A DNA stretch of 64,000 bases. Source: Thiorhodococcus minor. Its GTDB lineage: Bacteria > Pseudomonadota > Gammaproteobacteria > Chromatiales > Chromatiaceae. Below are positions 27,094-35,584 of the stretch, one piece after another. The stretch covers positions 1-64,000 of the forward strand of contig NZ_JAAIJQ010000008.1 in NCBI RefSeq assembly GCF_010820565.1, read 5' to 3'. The position numbers and the translations under genes were made by a program. The notes beneath the pieces were generated by a model, which saw only the letters and a list, made by a program, of their open reading frames with translations, did not search any database and was not told the DNA's origin. How positions within the stretch are numbered: the first letter of the stretch is position 1; each line of letters begins with the position of its first letter.

Positions 27094-27387
27094 ATGGAGA
27101 TATTCATTGGGAACCTGCCTGGCCAGGCGACGATTGTCGAGCTGACGGGCTTCTTGGAAGGCGTCGCGCTCAAGCCGGATTACCATTGCTACGAGGGGCG
27201 CGACAAAGACAACCGCAACTATCACTACTTCGTCGCCCGGGCGGCTAGCCGTGCGGATGGATTGGCCTTGATCGCTCGGCTGAACGGTCAGCTCTTCGGC
27301 GGTCGGCCGATCGAGGCTCGCGAGTATCACCGGCGTGCGCCCTGCTCGGAATGGCCGGGTGCGGAGCGGCGTGTCAACGCGATGTAA
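27094..27387 (+). CDS. Small RNA-recognition-motif (RRM) protein
   Basis: A 97-residue protein from the ATG at 27094, with GAGGAG 8 bp upstream. MEIFIGNLPGQATIVELTGF contains an RNP2-like strand and the motif HYFVARAASRADGLALIARL aligns with the RNP1-to-alpha2 region, though without the classical aromatic pair. A single RRM would bind RNA. The C-terminal AREYHRRAP follows the last beta strand. Bacterial stand-alone RRM proteins are mostly uncharacterised. The 165 bp upstream (26929-27093) hold no other gene. Confidence 0.78.
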   Translation: MEIFIGNLPGQATIVELTGFLEGVALKPDYHCYEGRDKDNRNYHYFVARAASRADGLALIARLNGQLFGGRPIEAREYHRRAPCSEWPGAERRVNAM

Positions 27388-27607
27388 GGGAAGGTAGCCA
27401 CCCCAATTGGAGCCGCAAAGGGCGCAAAGGGCGCAAAGAAAGACAAAGACGCTTCTTGTCATTGGTGCCGGAATCAGTCATCAGGCGCCGGCAACGCTAT
27501 GCCATGCGAGGGGCTGACGGCTCCGATTGCGCGGCGTCCTCGATGGCTGGCTAGAATCCTGGCCGCTGGCCGCTGGCCGCTGGCCGCTGGCCGCTGGCCG
27601 CTGGCCG
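27388..27607. repeat. 9-bp and 7-bp tandem repeats between RRM and pilZ genes
   Basis: Three 9-bp units G(C/G)CGCAAAG run at 27412-27438. Seven perfect CTGGCCG heptamers run at 27559-27607 and end exactly at the TAG (27608-27610) of the minus-strand pilZ gene. On the pilZ sense strand the unit reads CGGCCAG. No gene is present. Confidence 0.95.
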
Positions 27608-28201
27608 CTAGTCGAATGCGCTCTCTGAGCTTGCCTGAAGGCGCAGCCGTTGAAGCATGTGAACGTGCCGGATGATGGCCTCGCGATCGGCGTCGCGGAT
27701 CTGCGTGAACTCCACGGCGGTGGATTCGCAGCCCGCTCCACGCTCGCAGCGCACGATGCGCCCGAGCGTCTTGATGCCGCATCGATCCGGGAAGAGCGTG
27801 AGCCGAACCTCTACGAGCGACCCCAGCTCAAAGGTCTCCCTGGCTTCATAGCTCAGACCCTGAGCGCTCAGGTTGACGCGCGTGTCCGGCGCCGAGGCGT
27901 AGCCGTCCCCGTCGCCAACCGAGGCCGCCAGCAGATCGATCTGCTTCTCGACCATGCGCATGTAGGCCGCAACCGTGGGGAATTTGTACTCCAGACTGCG
28001 CCGCTGCGGGAGATGCGTATCGCGCAGGGCGCGCAGCTCGTTCATGAGACTGGCGTGACTTCCCTCGTCGTCGAAGCCTGAGATTGCCGCGGCCTCGTCC
28101 GCCGCGGCGATGGGCACCACCGAGAGTCCGACTTCGTCCTCGATCCGGAAGTACCTGCGTCTTTCCTGGTCCTGTGCGCTTTGCTCGGATGCCTTACTCA
28201 T
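27608..28201 (-). CDS. PilZ domain protein, third gene of the motor operon
   Basis: A 197-residue protein. The cyclic di-GMP-binding PilZ signature is split: RRRYFRIED near residue 14 (RxxxR type) and DTRVNLSAQGLSYEA near residue 105 (D/NxSxxG type), with a helical insert between them. It overlaps motB by 8 bp and is therefore co-expressed with the stator genes. A YcgR-like role, adjusting motor output in response to cyclic di-GMP, is a reasonable inference. The insert distinguishes it from simple PilZ proteins. Confidence 0.82.
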   Translation of the reverse strand: MSKASEQSAQDQERRRYFRIEDEVGLSVVPIAAADEAAAISGFDDEGSHASLMNELRALRDTHLPQRRSLEYKFPTVAAYMRMVEKQIDLLAASVGDGDGYASAPDTRVNLSAQGLSYEARETFELGSLVEVRLTLFPDRCGIKTLGRIVRCERGAGCESTAVEFTQIRDADREAIIRHVHMLQRLRLQASSESAFD

Positions 28202-29051
28202 CGGGCTGGGCCTTCGCTGCTTGCTCGTCGAGCGTCTGGGTGAGGTCCTGGATCATGGTCTCGGTATCGCGGTCGCTGAGAACGATGATCTCGACGCGCC
28301 GATTGGCCGCGCGGCCCTCGGCGGTGTCGTTGGACTCCAGCGGCTGGTTATCGCCGTAGGCCCGGATCTCGATGCGGTTGGGATCCACGGCGCCGATCTC
28401 GGTCATGGTGTGCGCAACCGCCGCCGCGCGCGCCGCCGAGAGCACCCAGTTGGAGGGGAACTCATAGGTCTCGATCGGGATGTCGTCGGTATGCCCGGCG
28501 ACGATGATCTTGCCATCGACGCGGTTGAGCGCATCGCCGATCTTGACCAGCATGTCGCGAAACTCCGCGCTGATCGCGTCCGATGCCGATTCGAAAGAGC
28601 CCTTCTCGCGGATGCGGATGACGACCTGATCGTCGATGGTGCTGATCTCGAGCAGGCCTTGCTCGATCTCTTCCTTGAGCGCCTCGCGAAGCTCTTCGGC
28701 CTTCTCCTCCGCATCGGCGATGGTCTCCTCGATCTTGAGGAAGTCGCGCATCTCGTCGATGGTCTCCTGCGTGATCTGATTGATCAGCGTCGGCTCGGGC
28801 TGGGCGGGGGAGAACTCTTGGGTGATGATGCTGGTGCCTGCCGGGATGTCGGACACCTTGACGTCGCGCTGGACGCCGAAGGCGAACTTCATGGAGCCCG
28901 CGACCTGCTTGTACTTGAGCACGTCCATCTCCGAGAAGGACAGCAGCAGCACGAAGAAGCACATCATCAAGGACATGAGATCGGCGAAGGTCATGACCCA
29001 TGCGGGCGCTCCCTCCGGACACTCTTGCTGATCGCATTCGGTCTCTTCCAT
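28194..29051 (-). CDS. pomB: Flagellar stator protein MotB/PomB
   Basis: A 285-residue stator subunit. The single transmembrane helix has the ion-binding Asp in APAWVMTFADLMSLMMCFFVLLLS. A coiled plug region (about residues 85-140) and an OmpA-like peptidoglycan-binding domain follow (VAGHTDDIPI; RAYGDNQPLESNDTAEGRAANRRVE). The CFFVLLLSFSEMD context resembles sodium-driven PomB. It follows motA by 35 bp and overlaps the pilZ gene. Confidence 0.92.
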   Translation of the reverse strand: MEETECDQQECPEGAPAWVMTFADLMSLMMCFFVLLLSFSEMDVLKYKQVAGSMKFAFGVQRDVKVSDIPAGTSIITQEFSPAQPEPTLINQITQETIDEMRDFLKIEETIADAEEKAEELREALKEEIEQGLLEISTIDDQVVIRIREKGSFESASDAISAEFRDMLVKIGDALNRVDGKIIVAGHTDDIPIETYEFPSNWVLSAARAAAVAHTMTEIGAVDPNRIEIRAYGDNQPLESNDTAEGRAANRRVEIIVLSDRDTETMIQDLTQTLDEQAAKAQPDE

Positions 29052-29086
29052 CTCTACACCCTATTGGCGGCGCGCGATGATTGGGG

Positions 29087-29848
29087 TCAGTCTTTGTCCT
29101 TGCTCGTGCGCTGGCTCTCGGGCAAGTAGGTCATGAGCAGCTGCTCCAAGACGCGCGGGTTCAGGCCCTCCTGGATGCCGGAGATCGACTCCAGAATCAG
29201 GGTCTTGTTGAGCTTCTCCTCGGCGCTCCGCAGCTTGAGCTTCTCGGCGATGGGAATTGCGAAGGCGTTGGCGATGACCGCGCCGTAGAGCGTCGTCAGC
29301 AAGGCCACGGCCATGGCGGGGCCGATGCTTTTGGGGTCGTCCATGTTGGCGAGCATCTGCACCAGCCCGATGAGGGTGCCGATCATGCCCATGGCGGGCG
29401 CGACGTCGCCGGTCGCCTTGAAGACGTTGTAGCCGGCCTCTTGGCGCTGGATGGTGAGGTTGATGTCCTTGCTCAGCACCTTGGAGACGACCTCCGGCGG
29501 GTGGCCGTCGATACAGAGGCTGATGCCAGTTTCCAAGAAGGGGTGGGAGATCTCCTTGCCCTCGAGCGCGAGCAGGCCCTCGCGGCGCGCCACATTGGCC
29601 AGGTCGACCGCCTCTTCGATGAGCTTCTGCGGCGGTGTGGTCTTGGCGAAGAAGGCCCCCAAGGCGACCTTGAAGCTGCCGAGGAACTGGCCGAGCGTGC
29701 TGCGGAAGAGGACGGCGAAGGCGGTGCCGCCGATGACGATGACCAGGGACGGCACGTTGATGAAGAGCATGACGTCGCCGCCGAGCGCGATCGCGCCCAC
29801 GATGACGCCAACAGCGCCGATCAGCCCGAGCAAGGTCGCCAGATCCAC
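29087..29848 (-). CDS. pomA: Flagellar stator protein MotA/PomA
   Basis: A 253-residue, four-transmembrane stator subunit starting with GTG at 29848 behind GGGGAGAG. MDLATLLGLIGAVGVIVGAI and GDVMLFINVPSLVIVIGGT are typical of PomA, and KATGDVAPAMGMIGTLIGLVQML is the conserved third helix. Sodium rather than proton coupling is inferred from overall PomA-like character. Rotor-facing charged residues lie in the cytoplasmic loop (about residues 60-150). The upstream 29849-30035 shows no clear sigma-28 promoter. Confidence 0.92.
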   Translation of the reverse strand: MDLATLLGLIGAVGVIVGAIALGGDVMLFINVPSLVIVIGGTAFAVLFRSTLGQFLGSFKVALGAFFAKTTPPQKLIEEAVDLANVARREGLLALEGKEISHPFLETGISLCIDGHPPEVVSKVLSKDINLTIQRQEAGYNVFKATGDVAPAMGMIGTLIGLVQMLANMDDPKSIGPAMAVALLTTLYGAVIANAFAIPIAEKLKLRSAEEKLNKTLILESISGIQEGLNPRVLEQLLMTYLPESQRTSKDKD

Positions 29849-30035
29849 TACAGCTCTCCCCGAAACATCAGCTCGACGGTCTGCTGACCGTCGGGTCGTT
29901 GTACATTAGTATGTGACGCCGACGTCTGTTCGTCGGCTCCCAGCCTAGGGGCTGCATTCTCGACCTTCCCGCCGGTCAAATCCACCGATCCGTTTCGGCC
30001 GATCCGAAAAGGGTGAACCTGGTATCACAGCAGCT

Positions 30036-32138
30036 ATGAGCGCCGTGCCCGATCTCTTCTCTTACCGCAAGCATTGGGCGCACAAGCTCGGCCCAGCGCC
30101 CGAGCTGCCGATCTCGCGCGCCGAGATGGACCTGCTCGGCTGGGATAGCTGCGACGTCATCATCGTCACGGGCGACGCCTATGTCGATCACCCCTCGTTC
30201 GGCATGGCCGTCATCGGGCGTTTGCTGGAGGCGCACGGGTTCCGGGTCGGCATCCTCGATCAGCCGGACTGGACCTCCGCCGAGGACTTCCGGCGTCTCG
30301 GGCGGCCCAACCTCTTTTTCGGCATTACGGCGGGGAACATGGATTCCATGGTCAACCGCTACACGGCCGACCGCCGCTTGCGCTCGGACGACGCCTACAC
30401 CCCGAATGCCGAGGCCGGGCGCCGCCCCGACCGCTCGGTGACCGTCTACGCCCAGCGCGCGCGGGAGGCCTACAAGGGCGTGCCGGTCGTCATCGGCGGG
30501 ATCGAGGCAAGCCTGAGGCGCATCGGGCACTTCGACTACTGGTCCGAGAAGGTAAGGCGCTCGGCCCTCATGGACTCCAAGGCGGACCTGCTGATCTTTG
30601 GTAATGCCGAGCGCGCGGTGGTCGAAGTCGCCCATCGGCTGGCGCGCGGAGATCCGATCCGGGAGATCCGCGACCTGCGCGGCACCGCCTTCCTGCGCCG
30701 CGATCTGCCCGAGGGCTGGACCCTGATGGATTCCAGCCAGATCGACGCGCCCGGTCCGCTGACGCGGTACAACGACCCCTACGAGCCGGACCCCGCCTGC
30801 GACGACAGGCCCGAGACCTCCACCCTGCACGGGCCGCCGCGCAGGAGCGACCGGGCGACGACCGTGGTGCGGCTGCCGTCGTATGAGCAGGTCCGGGCTG
30901 ACCCCGTCCTCTACGCGCACGCCTCGCGCGTCTTTCACCTGGAGACCAATCCCGGCAATGCCCGCGCCCTGGTCCAGGCGCACGGCGACCGCGACGTCTG
31001 GCTCAATCCGCCGCCCATCCCGCTGACCAGCGAGGAGCTGGATCAGATCTACGAGCTGCCCTTCACCCGCAAGCCGCACTCGCGCTACGAAGGCGCTCGG
31101 CTGCCGGCCTGGGAGATGATCCGCCACTCCATCAGCATCATGCGCGGCTGCTTCGGCGGCTGCACCTTCTGCTCCATCACAGAGCACGAGGGGCGCATCA
31201 TCCAGAATCGCTCGGAGGCGTCCATCCTGCGCGAGATCGGCGACGTGCGCGACCGCGCCCCCGGCTTCACCGGCACCATCTCAGACCTGGGTGGGCCCAC
31301 CGCCAACATGTGGCGCCTGGCCTGCAAGGATCGCCGCATCGAGGCCGCCTGCCGCAAGCTCTCCTGCGTCTACCCGGACATCTGCCGCAATCTCAATACG
31401 GACCATGGTCCGCTGATTCGGCTTTACCGCAAGGCGCGCGCCGTGCCGGGCATCAAGCGCATCTTGATCGCCTCCGGGCTGCGCTACGACTTGGCGGTGC
31501 GCTCGCCCGCCTACATCCGCGAGCTGGTGACCTACCATGTCGGCGGTTATCTCAAGATCGCGCCCGAGCACACGGAAGCCGGGCCGCTCAGCAAGATGAT
31601 GAAGCCCGGCATCGGCGCCTACGACCGCTTCAAGGCCCTGTTCGACAAGTACTCCAAGGAGGCCGGCAAGGAGCAGTACCTCATCCCCTACTTCATCTCC
31701 GCGCACCCAGGCACGTCGGACGCCGACATGGTCAACCTCGCCCTCTGGCTCAAGCGCAACGGCTTTCGGCTGGACCAGGTCCAGGCCTTCCTGCCGACGC
31801 CGCTCGCCATCGCCTCCGCCATGTACCACACGGGGCTCAATCCGCTGAAGAAGGTCAGGCGCCAGTCCGAGCGCGTCGCCGTGGTACGCGGCCAGCGCCA
31901 GCGCCGGCTGCAGAAAGCCTTGCTGCGCTACCATGATCCGGAGAACTGGCCGCTGCTGCGCAAAGCGCTCAAGGACATGGGCAGGGCCGACCTCATCGGC
32001 AACGGCAAGCGCCATCTGGTGCCCAGCTTCCAGCCGGCCGGAACCGGAGGCGTGCCCGAGGGGCGGCGCAAGCCTGTCAAGGCGTCTTCTCGACGCACGC
32101 CAACCGCCGCATCGCGCAAGCCAAGAAAGCGTCGCTAG
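30036..32138 (+). CDS. ygiQ: YgiQ family radical SAM protein
   Basis: A 700-residue protein. The radical SAM cluster motif is [12 protein letters not shown] (Cys-x3-Cys-x2-Cys), preceded by a B12-binding-like N-terminal domain ([16 protein letters not shown]). The [14 protein letters not shown] and [14 protein letters not shown] blocks are family hallmarks. The function of YgiQ is not established. The tail (about residues 645-700, ending SRKPRKRR) is basic and low-complexity. This tail is present twice more downstream as tandem partial copies with mostly synonymous differences. Confidence 0.93.
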   Translation: MSAVPDLFSYRKHWAHKLGPAPELPISRAEMDLLGWDSCDVIIVTGDAYVDHPSFGMAVIGRLLEAHGFRVGILDQPDWTSAEDFRRLGRPNLFFGITAGNMDSMVNRYTADRRLRSDDAYTPNAEAGRRPDRSVTVYAQRAREAYKGVPVVIGGIEASLRRIGHFDYWSEKVRRSALMDSKADLLIFGNAERAVVEVAHRLARGDPIREIRDLRGTAFLRRDLPEGWTLMDSSQIDAPGPLTRYNDPYEPDPACDDRPETSTLHGPPRRSDRATTVVRLPSYEQVRADPVLYAHASRVFHLETNPGNARALVQAHGDRDVWLNPPPIPLTSEELDQIYELPFTRKPHSRYEGARLPAWEMIRHSISIMRGCFGGCTFCSITEHEGRIIQNRSEASILREIGDVRDRAPGFTGTISDLGGPTANMWRLACKDRRIEAACRKLSCVYPDICRNLNTDHGPLIRLYRKARAVPGIKRILIASGLRYDLAVRSPAYIRELVTYHVGGYLKIAPEHTEAGPLSKMMKPGIGAYDRFKALFDKYSKEAGKEQYLIPYFISAHPGTSDADMVNLALWLKRNGFRLDQVQAFLPTPLAIASAMYHTGLNPLKKVRRQSERVAVVRGQRQRRLQKALLRYHDPENWPLLRKALKDMGRADLIGNGKRHLVPSFQPAGTGGVPEGRRKPVKASSRRTPTAASRKPRKRR

Positions 32139-32187
32139 ATCCGGGTGGACAATCGCAGCGCAGTCCACCGGCTCCGGAGCGGGATTC

Positions 32188-32370
32188 GGTGGACTTCGCT
32201 TTGGAGACTGTGAGAGTCATCCAAGCGCACCGCGAAGATCGCAGATTGGTGTAGGTTGGGCCGACGCAGGAGGCCCAACAATCAAAGCGTTAGGCTAGCC
32301 GCCATGTTGGGCTTCGTACCTCAGCCCAACCTACGCAGAATTTCTTCACGGTCTCTTTGGCTCGTCCACC
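32188..32370 (+). repeat. GGTGGAC-ended element, copy C2
   Basis: A 183 bp element with imperfect terminal inverted repeats (GGTGGACTTCGC... GAGACTGTGA and TCACGGTCTC... GTCCACC). The core at 32251-32334 starts GTAGGTTGGGCC. It is part of the 409 bp tandem unit. Confidence 0.9.
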
Positions 32371-32373
32371 CGC

Positions 32374-32547
32374 CGCTTGAACGAGATGGGGCGCGCCGAT
32401 CTGATCGGGAACGGAAAGCGGCACCTAGTGCCCAGCTTTCAGCCGGCCGGGACGGGGGGCGTGCCCGAGGGGCGGCGGAAGCCTGTCAAGGCGTCTTCTC
32501 GACGCACGCCAACCGCCGCATCGCGCAAGCCAAGAAAGCGTCGCTAG
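32374..32547 (+). pseudogene. ygiQ 3'-end fragment (tandem copy 2)
   Basis: 58 in-frame codons ([18 protein letters not shown] to SRKPRKRR, stop TAG) repeat the C-terminus of YgiQ. Against the native gene nearly all substitutions are synonymous in the first half, while the second half is almost identical. No start codon or upstream gene is attached; it begins directly after element C2. It is a remnant, not a gene. Confidence 0.9.
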
Positions 32548-32596
32548 ATCCGGGTGGACGAGCGCAGCGCAGTCCACCGGCTCCGGAGCGGGATTC

Positions 32597-32779
32597 GGTG
32601 GACTTCGCTTTGGAGACTGTGACAGTAATCCAAGTGCACCGCGAAGATCGCAGATTGGTGTAGGTTGGGCCGACGCAGGAGGCCCAACAATCAAAGCGTT
32701 AGGCTAGCCGCCATGTTGGGCTTCGTACCTCAGCCCAACCTACGCAGAATTTCTTCACAGTCTCTTTGGCTCGTCCACC
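32597..32779 (+). repeat. GGTGGAC-ended element, copy C3
   Basis: This 183 bp copy is nearly identical to C2, exactly 409 bp downstream (core 32660-32743). It closes the second 409 bp tandem unit. Confidence 0.9.
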
Positions 32780-32782
32780 CGC

Positions 32783-32956
32783 CGCTTGAACGAGATGGGG
32801 CGCGCCGATCTGATCGGGAACGGAAAGCGGCACCTAGTGCCCAGCTTTCAGCCGGCCGGGACGGGGGGCGTGCCCGAGGGGCGGCGCAAGCCTGTCAAGG
32901 CGTCTCCTAGACGCACGCCAACCGCCGCATCGCGCAAGCCAAGAAAGAAGCGGTAA
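32783..32956 (+). pseudogene. ygiQ 3'-end fragment (tandem copy 3)
   Basis: 58 codons again, matching copy 2 in the first half. It ends PRKKR with TAA instead of PRKRR with TAG. A GGTGGACGAGCG repeat module follows (32965-33024) and then similarity is lost. It is a remnant. Confidence 0.9.
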
Positions 32957-33197
32957 GCCCGAAGGTGGACGAGCGCAGCGCAGTCCGCCGGCTTCGGAGC
33001 GGGGCTCGGTGGACTTCGCTCTCGTTGCCGGTACCATCAGGAATCTTGGCAGCGACCCGGCGCGCCTCGGGCAAGAGTCCAGCCGCGCTGAGATGCTCAC
33101 GTGAGAAGGGCGCAGTCATCGATACCTGCCTCGCAACCTGGGAAAGCGATGGCAGTAGATTGATTTCACGTCAAAAGTTTACGAAAGACTTTTTTCA

Positions 33198-33252
33198 GCT
33201 CGAAGCCAGTTGCGTGTTTATAAAGCAAATATGTTTCCGGCGGGAATTGCTG
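33198..33252. repeat. 55-bp AT-rich repeat, copy 1
   Basis: The segment from GCTCGAAGCCAG through GTTTATAAAGCAAATAT to GGAATTGCTG recurs at 34622-34676 with few changes. It is lower in GC than its surroundings, suggesting a relic of foreign DNA. It precedes a recombinase pseudogene. Confidence 0.8.
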
Positions 33253-33264
33253 ATGCGTGTTTAG

Positions 33265-33618
33265 GACGTCGATATTCAGGGGCGGCGCACCTGGGTCAGA
33301 TTGCATGAGGAAGGTGGAAAGCGCCATGAAATGCCCTGCCACCATAACCTCGAAGCCTCGCTAGAGCGCGATCTGGAGGTGACCGGACTAGGCAGCCAGC
33401 CCAAGGCGGTCCTCTTCCCTACCGCTCCTGGCAAGCCTGGTGAGCTCACCGAGCCACCACTGCAGCAGAACGAGGTCTACCGAATGATCCGTCGGCGCGT
33501 CCTCGACGCCGGGATTGGGACGGCGGCCGGCTGCCATACCTTTCGGGCCACGGGGATCACTGAATCTCTCCGCAACGACCAGGTCAACCTCGATGAGGTC
33601 GAGCGGATTATGATCTAA
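33265..33618 (+). pseudogene. Tyrosine recombinase remnant with internal deletion
   Basis: The frame reads DVDIQGRRTWVRLHEEGGKRHEMPCHHNLE, then VYRMIRRRVLDAGI and CHTFRATGITESL. It then jumps to VNLDEVERIMI. In intact relatives the segment with the late catalytic His and Tyr (a HASTRTTQLYDRR-like block) lies between those two parts. It is preceded by a stop codon and lacks an N-terminal domain, so it cannot be active. Confidence 0.8.
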
Positions 33619-33688
33619 AGTGTCGGCCTCGACAGGTAGAACGAACCGTCTACGCCCTGCTTGGAGGACGGAGTTTCGGGGAAACCTC

Positions 33689-34249
33689 ATGCAACATGCC
33701 TACAAGCAAACGCTTTACGAACAGCTCGAAGCGCTGCCCGAGGGATTGACCGGAGAGATCCTAAACGGACAGTTGCACACACAGCCGCGGCCAGCCGGAC
33801 CCCACGCTCGGACAGCGAGCGAGCTGACGTACGATCTCGTCGGCAGCTATGGGCGTGGTCGGGGCGGACCGGGCGGCTGGTGGATACTTGTGGAGCCAGA
33901 GATCCATTTCATCACCGATCGCGAAGTCGCCGTACCCGACCTGGCAGGCTGGCGTAAGGAACGCATGCCGCAGATCCCGGAAGGTCACCGCTTCGAGGTG
34001 GTACCGGACTGGGTCTGCGAGATCCTTTCACCATCGACCGAAAGCAAAGACCGTGAAGTCAAGATGCCCATCTACGCCCACTATGGTGTGGCGTATGCTT
34101 GGCTCGTCGATCCCAAGCGGTGCACCCTGGAGGCCTATGCACTGGACAACGGCGAATGGCGTTTACTTGCCAAGGCCTCGGGGAACGAGGCCATTGCGGT
34201 CGCACCCTTCGACGCTCTAAAGCTTGAGCTCAGCAACCTCTGGAGCTGA
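33689..34249 (+). CDS. Uma2 family putative endonuclease (1)
   Basis: A 186-residue Uma2 (DUF820) protein with a PD-(D/E)xK nuclease fold. Candidate catalytic residues are in VAVPDLAGWR (Asp) and VCEILSPSTESKDREVK (Glu and Lys). The ATG at 33689 has a GGGGA-type site upstream; the frame is open further 5' but without signal. Uma2 genes are abundant in cyanobacteria and some Chromatiales and are often mobile; their role is unclear. It is flanked by recombinase and intron remnants. Confidence 0.85.
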   Translation: MQHAYKQTLYEQLEALPEGLTGEILNGQLHTQPRPAGPHARTASELTYDLVGSYGRGRGGPGGWWILVEPEIHFITDREVAVPDLAGWRKERMPQIPEGHRFEVVPDWVCEILSPSTESKDREVKMPIYAHYGVAYAWLVDPKRCTLEAYALDNGEWRLLAKASGNEAIAVAPFDALKLELSNLWS

Positions 34250-34547
34250 GGTCGCAGCGCACCCAACGGACTTGAGCGCTCCACTGGGGGCTGAGAGCAG
34301 GGCATGGTCGCAAGGGTCACCCAGGAGCCTGGGAGGGCTCAGCCGTTCCTCGCCAACGATGCGGTGCGGGCGCCGCAGTAGCAGCCGCCCAGATCGCCAC
34401 CAGAGTGGGTTTGTCGACCAACGCTGGCCTTCGAGCGGGGGAGACGACGCGCGGCGGCCGCCTTCGCCCGTCTTGCCACGCGCGGCCCACTCCCGCCCGC
34501 GCGCGTCGTGCATAGCATCGACGTGACGCAGTGCGTGTTAGATCGAG
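34250..34547. other. Gap without recognisable gene
   Basis: This stretch lies between the first Uma2 gene and the intron-like hairpin. It is very GC-rich with no coherent protein similarity. It may be the degraded interior or flank of the intron whose 3' end follows. Confidence 0.4.
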
Positions 34548-34620
34548 GAGCCGGATGCCCGAATTGGGCACGTCCGGACCTGCGGGAGCCGTGGGGGAGT
34601 CATCCCACGCGGCGCCCCGG
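34548..34620 (+). ncRNA. Group II intron domain V/VI-like fragment
   Basis: A 34-nt hairpin at 34548-34581 starts GAGCCGGATGCCC and closes GGGCACGTCCGG. It carries the AGC triad and a 2-nt AC bulge as in domain V of bacterial group II introns. A second hairpin (GTGGG... CCCAC, 34591-34608) follows where domain VI belongs. No reverse transcriptase frame is found upstream, so it appears to be a truncated intron 3' end. Confidence 0.5.
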
Positions 34621-34621
34621 C

Positions 34622-34676
34622 GCTCGAAGCCAGCTGCTTGTTTATAAAGCAAATATTGTTCCGGCGGGAATCGCTG
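34622..34676. repeat. 55-bp AT-rich repeat, copy 2
   Basis: This copy starts GCTCGAAGCCAGCTGC and contains GTTTATAAAGCAAATATTG. It matches 33198-33252 and immediately follows the intron-like fragment. Confidence 0.8.
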
Positions 34677-34684
34677 CTGGGCGT

Positions 34685-34726
34685 ACGGCAACCGCCGCAT
34701 CGCGCAAGCCAAGAAAGAAGCGCTGA
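34685..34726 (+). pseudogene. ygiQ 3'-terminal fragment (copy 4, 13 codons plus stop)
   Basis: The frame [13 protein letters not shown] followed by TGA repeats the end of copy 3 and is again followed by a GGTGGAC-family module. It is a short remnant. Confidence 0.75.
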
Positions 34727-34778
34727 GCCCGTGGGGTGGGCAAGCGCAGCGCAGTCCGCCGGCTTCGGAGCGGGGCTC

Positions 34779-34962
34779 GGTGGACTTCGCTCTGGAGACT
34801 GTGAAGAAATTCTGCGTAGGTTGGGCTGAGGTACGAAGCCCAACATGGCGGCTAGCCTAACGCTTTGATTGTTTGGCCTCCTGCGTCGGCCCAACCTACA
34901 GCAATCTGCGATCTTCGCGGTGCGCTTGGATGACTCTCACAGTCTCTCTGGCTCGTCCACCC
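34779..34962 (-). repeat. GGTGGAC-ended element, copy C4 (core inverted)
   Basis: The outer left flank is in the same orientation as in C2/C3. Between the terminal repeats the core (34816-34899) is reversed, reading GTAGGTTGGGCTGAGG first. The switch points fall in the GAGACTGTGA and TCACAGTCTC terminal repeats. Confidence 0.88.
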
Positions 34963-34996
34963 TAAGCCGCGACGTCGTCAAGTGCGTGCGTGGGGA

Positions 34997-35548
34997 TTAC
35001 CGAAAAGGTCGGAACAGCGCGTCGAAGTCCAGGCTGAGGGGGCAGCGGCTTTTCTCAAAGCGGAAGTGCTCACGCGTACACTCGGCTGGCCCCTGAAAAC
35101 CCTTGCCACTGTGCTGAAAGACTCTCGCCATGAGCTGCTCCGGATCGATAAGGACGTAGTAGCGGACGCCCGCCTCCTCGTACTCGCGCAGCTTTAGTCC
35201 CTCATCGCGCCTCGCGGTCGAGGGGCTGAGCACCTCGCAGACGATGTCGGGCGTCTTGGCGATATGCCTAGGATTGTCGTCACCGCAGACCACTGCGACG
35301 TCTGGCCGCAGCAGGGTGTCGGCGCGGATCACCCAGTCGGTCTCCAGCAAGACCTCGCAATCCGGACACTCCGCGCTTTCGCTCAGCAGTTGATTGCCGA
35401 TCGCCAACGTCAGCTTCTGATGCAGCTTCGTCGGCGCGGGGCTCATGGCATAGGGAATGCCGTGGATTAGCTCCCAGTCTCCGCTCCACTGCACGTAGTC
35501 CTCGACGCTGTAGTGCGGGAGATCCTCTGGCTGTAGGCCGGCGCTCAT
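34997..35548 (-). CDS. Uma2 family putative endonuclease (2)
   Basis: A 183-residue Uma2 protein with RPDVAVVCGDDNP (Asp), VCEVLSPSTARRDEGLKLREY (Glu/Lys) and the YYVLIDPEQ strand. It is distinct in sequence from the copy at 33689, so this is not a recent duplication. It is on the minus strand at the edge of the repeat region. Its role is unknown; a restriction-like or mobile-element nuclease is inferred from the fold. Confidence 0.87.
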   Translation of the reverse strand: MSAGLQPEDLPHYSVEDYVQWSGDWELIHGIPYAMSPAPTKLHQKLTLAIGNQLLSESAECPDCEVLLETDWVIRADTLLRPDVAVVCGDDNPRHIAKTPDIVCEVLSPSTARRDEGLKLREYEEAGVRYYVLIDPEQLMARVFQHSGKGFQGPAECTREHFRFEKSRCPLSLDFDALFRPFR

Positions 35549-35584
35549 TGGATTGGTCTCTCTGGAGCTTGGTCCCCGAGCGGG

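Noticed and set aside
32256..32910. Recurrent small frames reading MLGFVPQPNLRR (also at 3152 and 34538)
   Set aside because: They are the six-frame translation of the interspersed GTAGGTTGGGCC core and lack initiation signals.
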